This document shows, piece after piece, positions 56,185-64,000 of a stretch of 64,000 bases of DNA (the stretch's first letter is position 1; each line of letters starts with the position of its first letter). The DNA lies in NCBI GenBank assembly GCA_000727475.1, contig KL647297.1, positions 3,604,277 through 3,668,276 on the forward strand, in the 5' to 3' direction. The DNA is from Sarcocystis neurona (Eukaryota > Apicomplexa > Conoidasida > Eucoccidiorida > Sarcocystidae). A model generated the notes under the pieces. The model saw nothing but the letters and a program-made list of their open reading frames with translations. It was not told where the DNA came from and made no database searches. The position numbers and the translations under genes were made by a program.

Positions 56185-58268
56185 GTGGTCGCAGCAATTC
56201 AACGCGGACAAATGCAGCAGCTCATTTGTCGCGAAAAGGTGCTGCACAAGAAACAGCCAGCTGGTATCTCACGACCGCGACTGCAGCAGGAGACGTGGAA
56301 TCGCGCCACGACCGGCAGCAGAAGCAGCGGGAATGACATAGGGTAAACGCAGCAGCAGGTAAAGGAAAACTCTCAGCGTTCACGGCAGCAGGAGCAGCAG
56401 TGGCAGTGGAAGTCAGGGTCCCGTCATGCGCTTCAAAGTGCAGCACACCGTGACACATTGCGATCCCCGCTGCCACTCTCCACTACGGACACCGGAAGTG
56501 TCATCAGCAGCATCAGCAGCAACCCCAGATGCAACATCAGTCCCACCACCACTTGCAAAAGCAACACCTGAGGCAGTAACCGCACAGGCAGCACCAGCAG
56601 CGACACCAGCTGAAACGGCAGCTGTAGCAGCTGCAGGAGCGGGGGCAGGAGTAGTAGTAGCATCATCAACCTCAAGAACGCCAGCACGGGCAGCAGCAGG
56701 AGCCTGGCGACAGCAGAAGAAACAGGTGGGGTAACAGCTGCAGCAGTGACACCAGGAAAAACGGTACTATCGGAGCAGCACAGGCAGCAGAAACAGTCTC
56801 AAGGAACAGAGTGGCAGGGAGGCCAGTGCGCCGCCAACAAAAGCAGCACCTCTGCAGCTGCCTCCTCGTAGGTTCTTTGCGGCCGCTACCGCTTGTTACA
56901 CGCTACTTGCTGTTGTTCGTCACTGTTCTCAGCTGGCTGCCGTGTGATCTGCGGCTGCTGTATGTCTTTAATTCCTTTCTAACGTGTTCCATGCATATTT
57001 ATCCATACGACCCTCGTAGGCCGATCACTCCTGTCACCGTTAGGAAAAAGTCTCCTCCTGCTACTGCAGCGGCTGCTGCTGTGCGTCAGCCACGAGACCC
57101 GTGTTGTACAAAAGAAGCACACAGCCAGGACGGCACCAGCCGGCCAGCATTCGGAGCAGCACTGGTAAACGCCGCCACACTAAAAACCAACCCCCTCAGC
57201 CAGAGCAAGAACAGCACCAGGGCAAGCAACAGCAGCTGAGGGATCTGTATCGGAGGAATCAGGCTTGCAGTCGCTGCAGATGACGCAAAAGCACCGACAG
57301 CCGGACAACCTGCAACTTTGTTATTGTCACAGGCTGGTCACACCACCACCACGAGGAGCAGGACCTCGGGAGGCAGCCACAACGGCAGTATCGTCAGCAG
57401 CCGAACGGAATGCCACCACCACCCTCGACAGGGGGACGCCGCAGCACGCCCAGCTGCTGGCAGCGGTGGCACTCTGCAGAGCTACCCGCCAGCAGCGGCC
57501 CAGCCTGTTGGTGATCCAAGGAAGTGTACTGTCTTTGCTGTTGATCTGTTAAAAACCGACGCAACAGAGCAGCTCACTGCGTTTGTTCCGCCGTTTAGCT
57601 GCGAGAAGAGCCCGTCCCTGTACTTGCTATTCTCAGGTGCAGGGGAGGAGCAGCATGCTAAATCACCAGCGCCCTCTCCGCTGTCGCTGGCGTCCTCCTT
57701 GCGGGTGGTCCCCTCGATACTGGCGTCATTCCCCGTCTGCTCTTCAGGGGAGTATGTATATACATTCCCTAAGTTTTCCTAAGTGCAACTTTTTCGTAGC
57801 TGACATTGTCGCGCCCATCACGCTCCGGCCCGTATGGACCCGCCCGTCGGGCATCGTGCTCGTGCGAGTTCCGTGTCGTCCTTCCGTCACTCGCACGTCT
57901 AGTCCCCCTTTTCGCCCTTTTTTTCCGCCTTTTTTCCCCCATCCTCCTTCAAACTTTTTCACGCCCTGTGTCTTCGTCCTGGTAGCGTCTTTTGTAAGGC
58001 GCGCGTGTTCCAGGTTTGCCGCCTTTTCGTGTCTGTTTCTCCTCCTCGCTGGCAGCAGCACAGCCGCACCAGCAGCAGCAGCAGCAATCATCGAAGCAGC
58101 TGCAGCGACCGCGCCTGTAGTCGCTGGCGTCCTACAGCTGTGTTATCGAAAGATCTGAGCCACACAGAACACGAGTGTCAACGGCAGCAGCCCCATCTAA
58201 GCAAGTGCGTCGCAGCGGCGACGATTCGACGTGCGTCTTTGTTGCCGCAGCCTCCCCCAGCTCTTTTG
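56185..58268. other. Unresolved region upstream of the RNA-ligase-like gene
   Basis: Several plus-strand frames are open (Ala/Pro/Thr-rich at 56480-56735; a hydrophobic stretch near 56880-56980; RKCTVFAVDLLKTDATEQLT near 57520-57580), but no clear gene model emerges. A strong pyrimidine tract (C/T runs) lies at 57895-57990. The frame of the downstream gene is already open from about 58005 after a possible acceptor (GTGTTCCAG), so a 5' exon may lie here. Confidence 0.45.
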
Positions 58269-61200
58269 ATGGAGGGCCCAACGTCGTTTCCCGGGCACAC
58301 CGCGGGTGCAGTAGCCCCTGGTGGACCCACCGCTGCTGATTTACCTCCTGCCGATCCCGAGCACACCGCAAATGCAGTGGCCACTCGTGGACCCTCTGCT
58401 GTTGCCTTAGCTCTTGCCCTTCCTGCTTGTGTCGCTCTCGCGCCTGCCGCTCCCTCGGGTCCGTCTTCCACTCTCTGTTCTGTTCTCTGCAGTGGCGCTC
58501 GCAGCAGGCCCCCTCCGCAGCAGCAGTTGGACGAGCAGCAACACATACAGCAGCAGCGGGGGGAGGTAGATCAGTTCCCACTGCAACAACAAGGGTGTGT
58601 ACAGCAGGTATATCATAAGGAGCATTCTGACGAGCATTCCTCTGGCTCTTCGCACTGCTCTTCTTCTTGCGATGCGTACACGCAGCTGCTTTCAACAGGT
58701 CGCGCTTCTCCGTCGTCTTGTAGCCAGGCCGTTCCGCTGCTGTGGGAGCAGCTGACAGGCATTCCGGCGTCGATCAGTGCCCCTCTCCTTGCGAGTGTGG
58801 GCACTGTTGCTTCGCAGCCAGATACGTGGAGCGACGGCTCCGGCAGGCTATCACAGCGCCGCTGCAGCAGGTTCTCTGGGCAGCAGCAGCAACACCAGGA
58901 AGTTACGGCTTCTCCCACGCAGCGACCCGCTGCTGCAGCACCTGCAGAGACGACGAGTGAAGGTCGATCACCAGCAGCAGCAGCGTCACAAGCAGCTGGC
59001 ACGTACCGACAGACAAGACTAGCAGCAGACGGGTGTTCCGCTGGAACAAGCAGCCCCGGGGAGGTGGTGAGGAGGGCTGGCTGCTGTTCCACTTCGCAGC
59101 CACAGGGCACGCCACCGCCGAATGCAGCAGAAGGATCTGCCACAAAAGAACGTGTCGCAGCTGCGTTTGTAGGAGCGTCTGTCGCATGCGTCTCAGCAGC
59201 AGCTTCTTTGAATGCGTCCGCTGAAGCAGCGGTGCATGCAGACGCGAATTTCAAAGCAGCAGACCCCGCGGCAACAGCAGGAGCCGCACACCCCCCAACC
59301 GCGGCAGCAGGGGCGGACTGTACACCTCCAGCAGCAAAATCAACAGCCGCTCTCTCCTCTAAACCGGCTGCCCCGAGCTTGCTGGGGCCGCCTCCGCTGA
59401 AAAGTGCTACCTCCAGCGTCCCTGTAACGAAGCAGCCGCAGCAGCAAGAACCGCTTGCTGCACGTCAGCAGCAGCAGGAGCAACGCCAATCAGCTCTACA
59501 GATCAGTGGGCGGTGCGAAGCCTGCGCGGAAGCGGCCAAGCGCCTGCTCTACGTGTGTCTATACCCCTGGACGCAGCAGCCAGGCTGCGTTCCGTCTGCA
59601 GCTCGCGTCGGAGAAATCCTGTGGGGCGCGCTGCAGCAGCTTGAGACTGCTTCTACGGCGTGCCAGCAGCAGCAGCACGTATCGCTGAGGCAGCGGTGCC
59701 GCATGCCCGCTTGCTCCAGAAGGCAACAACAGCTGCAGGAGGTGCTTGCCGCGCGGCCTTGGTTCTCATACGAGCAGCAGAAGCACGACAACCAGCAGAA
59801 GCAGCAGCAGCAAGGACAACACGAGCAGCAGCCGCAACGCGGACAGCTCTGTGTCCCCTCGCTGAAGGGAAGCAGTCCTGCAGTCCCTTTGTCAAAGCGG
59901 GCGGCGAAGCGAGCGCAGAGACGACAGGCGGCAGCCGCCGCAAAAGCAGCAGCACGAATAGCAGCAGGAGCAGCAGGAGGGTCCGACGAGTGCACAGGGT
60001 CTTGCCAGCAGCTTCCGCAGGAAGGACCTGCGGAGTGCTTGAAGCCAGGTGCTTCTGCTGCTGGGCCTTCTCTTCCATCCTTCACGTTGATCCGTGTGGT
60101 GGCGCAGGTTCTTGAGGGCAGTTGCTGGCTGCAACAGGGACAGCAGCGGGGCGTGGCAAATTCTGGCGAACAGGAGGAGAAGGAGGAGGACGCGGAGCAG
60201 CAGCAGGAGCCGTCGCGACTGGCACAAGACCATCCTCATCAAAGGGCTGTGTGTGCTACACAGAACGGTACGCGCTGTAGTGACAGACGCACGGCCACAG
60301 CAGCAGGAGGAGAACTGCGTGTTGTAGACGTGTCTCTGAAGCAGCGACTGCACGAGGAGGAAATCTATACGAAGCTGCCAGAGCTGCAAGCGCTGTTGCG
60401 CAGAGGACTTTCACTGTTGGAGAGGCGTTGTCCCGTCCCTGTAGAAAAACAGGTGGTGGCGGATGTGCCACACCAGCAGAAGAGGCAGCAGCAGGAGCGG
60501 CACGTGCAGCAGCAGGAGGATCTGCAGATGCAACGGCGCGTCGAGCAGGCGGAGCAGCACTTCCGCAAGACGAAACAACACGGAGGAGAAGAGCAGCTGC
60601 GGCAGCAGCAGCGAGGGATACAGGGGCAGGAACCGATCTCACAAGAACAGCAGAACCCGGAGGGGCAAACAGATTCACAGCAGCGCGGTAGCGCAGCAGA
60701 AAAGCCAAGCGACACCCAGCGAGAGCAGCAGACTACTGCGCTGCTGCTGCCCGTCGAGCCATCCCTCTCGACGGCCTGCGAAGGCAGCGCCAGCAGCCCG
60801 AACAGTAGCGGCGACAACCCGAACAGCAGAAGCAGCAGCAGTAGTGACAGCACCAACAGTCACGTGAGCGGCAGCAGCAATAGCAGCAGCAGCAATAGCA
60901 GCAGCAGTAACAGCAGTAGCAACAGCAGCAGCGTTAGCACAAAAACGGGCGCTCACGCTGCAAACAGTAGGACGAACAGCAGTGGGGACATTGGCCGGGG
61001 GGGCGGCAGCGGCGTCTGCAGCGTGGGTGGCTGCTGGAGAGTTGGCTGCCACTGCGCCAACGTCATGCGAAGCGTACCGCAGCAGAAGAGCAGCTGTGAG
61101 GAGGGAGCGAGTGTTGTGGCAGGTGAGAAGGAGTACGAGCGGGTGCTGCTGCGCATGGGTTTCCCCAAATTTTTTGACCTCCGCGTGGCGCTGCTGGCAG

Positions 61201-62894
61201 AGGGCTTTGCCTACCGGTCGGAGTGGCGTGGCGGTCCTCCTGCATACGCCGGGGCCTGCGCTGCTGCTGCTTCCCCCGCAGCTCTTGCTGCTTTCCGTGC
61301 TGCACGTCTTGCTGCTACAGGGATGGCCTCGTCCTCAGCGTTCGTAACTGGTGCTGGTGATGGATCTCTCTCAACGACAACATGTGATCCTGCTGCAGGA
61401 GTGCTGCAGCTGCTGCTGTCGCATGCAAGGAAAGTGACGTTCAGCGCTAGTGCTGCTGCAGCCTCTTACCAACTGGCTGCACGCCTCCGGGTAGCATTCG
61501 CTTTATTGGCCGCACACCGGCAGCGCACCAGCGAGACTGCCTGCTGTCGCAGCCGAAACCACCACTTCCTCGCAGGGAGAGGCAGAAAACGCACGAGAGC
61601 GAAGAGCAACTGCAGCAGTGATGGCAGCGACGCGGAGACGGTCAGCACGGCGTCAAGTACTAGGGATAGACCCGAGGACGTACGGTTGGCCGGGCATGCA
61701 GACGCGGTAGCAAAGGAGCTGCACCCGGCTGCTGCTCCTGGCGACGTGGAAAGTGCTCCTGCTGCATTGGTCCGCGGAAGTGCTCTTTCTGGCAGTGGAA
61801 GCGCTGCTGCTGCTGCAACCCCAGAGAGTGAGACAGCGGCTGCATGTGCTCGTGTTGCTGCCGCTTTCCCTGCAGCTTCTTGCCGGAAGGAAACGACAGC
61901 AACGGAGCGTCAGTCTGCTGCGCACGCAGGCGATGCGTATCACGCGACGCGCGATGATAAACCGGCAGCTGCGGGCGCTCCTTCGGTTGCCGGTGCTGTT
62001 CGCGCTGCAGGCGTCTGCAATGCAGAAGAAGAAGCTGCCAGGGCTGGTGCTGTTGCGAAGTGTACGAAGTGTCTGTTTCACAGGAGAAACAGCGTAACAC
62101 CTACAGCGGCAGTAAGACAGAACACTGCAGAACCTGTAGCGCATGCAGAGGGACTACCGGGATTCTTCCGTGCTTCGGCGACTCCTGCTGCTCCTGCTGG
62201 TGCTTCCTTCTGCAGTGAGAGAAGCCATATCCATCCTGCCGCTTCAGAAACTTCACCTTGCAGAGGAACCCAGGGTTTTTGCAGCTGCAGCAGCGTGTGC
62301 GGTTGCTACTCCTACAGCGCATCTGGGGAGTATTGCAATGATGACCCTTGCGACTGCGCCGGCAGCTGCTGCTGCTGCCTTGAGGTGTACGCGATAGAGA
62401 AATTGAACGGAGAGAACGCACAAATTTCTTTCGCTCCTGAACTTGGCGCGTGGTGCGTTTGCAGCAAAAATGTCTGCGCGCTTCTTGAGTCGACACCCGC
62501 AAGTGTTTCTCCTGCTTCACCCTCTGGCCTGCCGGCATCGGTTGCCGCTAGTCGTAGTACCACCACGCCGATAGCTGCCGCGGCTCCCACGTCAGCTGCT
62601 GGGGTGTCTGCAGGCAGTCCTGCTGCTGGTGGCGCTCTTGCTGCTGCTAGCAGCGACGTACAGACCAGCAACGCTGGGAGGCGGACGAACAGCAGCAGCA
62701 CTGCAGATGACCGCAGCGCGCACAGCAGCGTCCGCCGCGGCGGCGGCGCCTGCGGGGACAGCGGCAGGAAGACAGGATGTGCGAGAGGAGAGAATTTTTT
62801 GTGGGAGGGGGAAGTGACAGCGCGACGCTTCGAATACGCTGCAAAAGTCCGACGCCTCTGGAAGGAAATTCTCGACGGGAAAACTGCGACAGAG
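58269..62894 (+). CDS. RNA-ligase-like nucleotidyltransferase, exon carrying motif I (3' part follows)
   Basis: The first in-frame ATG is 58269; the frame is open from about 58005, so an upstream exon is possible. The N-terminal 900 residues are Gln/Ala/Ser-rich with a few ordered pieces (CEACAEAAKRLLYVCLYPWT; LHEEEIYTKLPELQALLRRG). Residues about 955-995 read YERVLLRMGFPKFFDLRVAL, like the FPKFF(N/D) segment that precedes the catalytic lysine in T4 Rnl1-type RNA ligases. The nucleotidyltransferase motif I is VYAIEKLNGENAQIS with the candidate lysine Lys1378 (codon 62400-62402), followed by ELGAWCVCSKNVCALL. Further on, WEGEVTARRFEYAAKVRRLW extends the domain to a donor GACAGAG|GTGAGG (exon end 62894, phase 0). 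Such enzymes join RNA ends through a lysyl-AMP intermediate. The exact substrate and subfamily are not determined. Confidence 0.75.
60820..60945 (+). repeat. AGC/AAC repeat encoding Ser/Asn run
   Basis: Imperfect trinucleotide tract giving SSNSSSSNSSSSNSSS in the coding frame of the ligase-like gene. Confidence 0.85.
62250..62400 (+). other. Cys-rich block immediately before the catalytic lysine
   Basis: The coding frame carries 12 cysteines in about 45 residues (FCSCSSVCGCYSYS, then CNDDPCDCAGSCCCC) right before VYAIEKLNG. It may bind metal or may be a by-product of TGC repeat expansion. Confidence 0.6.
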
Positions 62895-63750
62895 GTGAGG
62901 CAGCAGCTGCGAGCAGGGGCACCAGTACGCAGGCGTGTAGACGTCTTCATTGGTAATCGTCTGCATGCTCACGTAAAGTGCGTGTATCTGTGTATGTGCG
63001 TGTACGTGGGTATCTCTGCGTACGCATGTGCGTGTATGTTTGTATGTGTGTTTATCAATGTGTGTGGTACCTGCCTGTGTCGATGGACCGCGGGCCCGCC
63101 GTGTGCTCTAGCCATGGCTGCCGAAGTTGTTGCGACTCCAGCAGTCCTGGAGCGTGTAGGGCTGCTAGACCGCCGGATCTGAGGCTGGGCGTGTGTGTGT
63201 GCTGGCGGGGCTCCCGGCGGTGCTGCCCGCAGGACATGAGCAATACGCTACGCGCTGTGTACGTGTATACGTGTATACTTCTATACATGCACAAGCACTT
63301 GTACAGGTGCCCGGAGAGGAGTATATGCTTTGCTTTTCAGCCCGGAGGGCACTGGTACCTTTGCAGGGTGGGCGCTGCTCTTGGTAGGAGGGAGTGGAGC
63401 ACGTAGTCTCCTGGTGACGCCGCTGCTGTCTTTTGTGACTCCAGCACTACACAGCGTTTTTTTGCAGTCTCGCGTGTGTGGGTTGCTGAAGGTGTCTCAA
63501 ATCGAGGTTCTCGGCCGCTTCTCCTGCGCTGATGCGTCCGCTGCGCGGGGACTACGTCCACCGTGTTGCTAGCGCATCAGTGTTGCTGCTGGTGCTGCTG
63601 CTGCGCCCAGTTTCAGGGCCCCGCGGCGAGTGTAAAGCGCCGTGTGAAGCGACGTAGTTGCAGTAGGAACGGCAGGGGCATGTGAGTGTGCGGCGCTAAG
63701 TCTACTGCGGGAAAAAGGATGTGCGCCGTCTTTTGTTTTCGACTCTACAG
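62895..63750 (+). other. Intron of the ligase-like gene (856 bp)
   Basis: It lies between donor GAG|GTGAGG and acceptor GACTCTACAG, with phase 0 on both sides. It is GTGTGT- and GTATAC-rich. A tiny exon near 63330-63360 is possible but not needed. Confidence 0.65.
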
Positions 63751-63976
63751 CCTGCAGCCGCGCAAATGGGTAGAGCCTGCTGGGTGGGGCGAGTGGCAGC
63801 GGAAAGGCTGCAGTTGTTGCACGCGCTTTCTCGTGTGCTGGTGCCATCGCATGTGCTGCTTCCTTCGCTCCGTCTGCAGGTGGCGACTCTGCAGTCCTTT
63901 CTTTCGCAGCACACGTTGGTGGGAGAGCTCGTGGGCTGCAGCGACAAGCAGCATTTCGTGCGCTATACATATCCAG
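63751..63976 (+). CDS. RNA-ligase-like gene, second exon (gene continues past the right edge)
   Basis: The acceptor CTCTACAG (exon start 63751) and donor TATCCAG|GTGCGG (exon end 63976, phase 1) enclose 75 codons plus one base. The product reads RVAAERLQLLHALSRVLVPS, LQSFLSQHTLVGELVG and CSDKQHFVRYTYP. LVGELVG followed by a conserved-looking HFVRY matches the glutamate-containing motif expected after motif I in RNA ligases. The remaining C-terminal motifs would lie beyond 64000. Confidence 0.7.
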
Positions 63977-64000
63977 GTGCGGCTAAAGAGGAAACATTTT

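Noticed and set aside
63310..63400. Extra exon of the ligase-like gene reading PGGHWYLCR
   Set aside because: It has a good acceptor but a poor donor, and does not resemble the ligase family. Direct joining of 62894 to 63751 already keeps phase.
1..64000. tRNA, rRNA or telomere-type repeats
   Set aside because: No cloverleaf with conserved T-arm sequence, no rRNA core and no TTTAGGG/CCCTAAA array were noticed by eye. A covariance-model scan was not possible.

Overview
This window looks like nuclear DNA of a coccidian apicomplexan, most likely Eimeria. Coding exons are saturated with CAG/CTG trinucleotide repeats that encode long Ala, Gln and Ser runs. Introns are rich in TATATA/GTATAC microsatellites. 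Genes have many introns, and one conserved protein (TIM50) is spread over six small exons. The genus is inferred from this style; no single marker gene proves it.

Layout. (1) From the left edge to roughly 40-43 kb the minus strand carries what appears to be one very large multi-exon gene, read right to left. I could join 13 exons in two phase-consistent chains: 39643-23031 (nine exons) and 21922-7748 (four exons, one of them 10.4 kb). Together they hold about 6,370 codons. More coding segments lie at both ends (40.7-39.7 kb; 5.8-1.3 kb), and the gene runs off the left edge. Between Ala/Gln/Ser runs it shows Leu-rich helical segments typical of an alpha-solenoid (HEAT/ARM-like) protein. I cannot assign the family; TRRAP/FAT-type, HUWE1/UPL-type HECT ligase or a large nucleoporin are candidates. 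(2) Head-to-head with it, 43936-53045 on the plus strand is a complete six-exon TIM50 gene (mitochondrial inner-membrane TIM23 receptor). All splice phases close, and intron 2 appears to be of the GC-AG class. (3) 53.0-58.3 kb is gene-poor. It contains a near-perfect inverted repeat with 195-bp arms and scattered open frames I could not identify. (4) 58269 to the right edge on the plus strand is a gene with RNA-ligase/nucleotidyltransferase motifs (FPKFF, EKLNGEN, W..SKN, LVGELVG). A Cys-rich low-complexity block of about 400 residues sits inside the ligase region, and the 3' end is outside the window.

No functional pathway links the genes. TIM50 drives protein import into mitochondria, the ligase-like protein would act on RNA ends, and the solenoid protein is unassigned. 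Non-coding features of interest are a recurrent 12-bp palindrome (GTGTACGTACAC), a cluster of TGCATGC-type motifs in TIM50 intron 1, a 15-bp minisatellite in TIM50 intron 4, and TA-rich introns with degenerate direct repeats. I saw no rRNA, convincing tRNA, CRISPR array or intact transposon.
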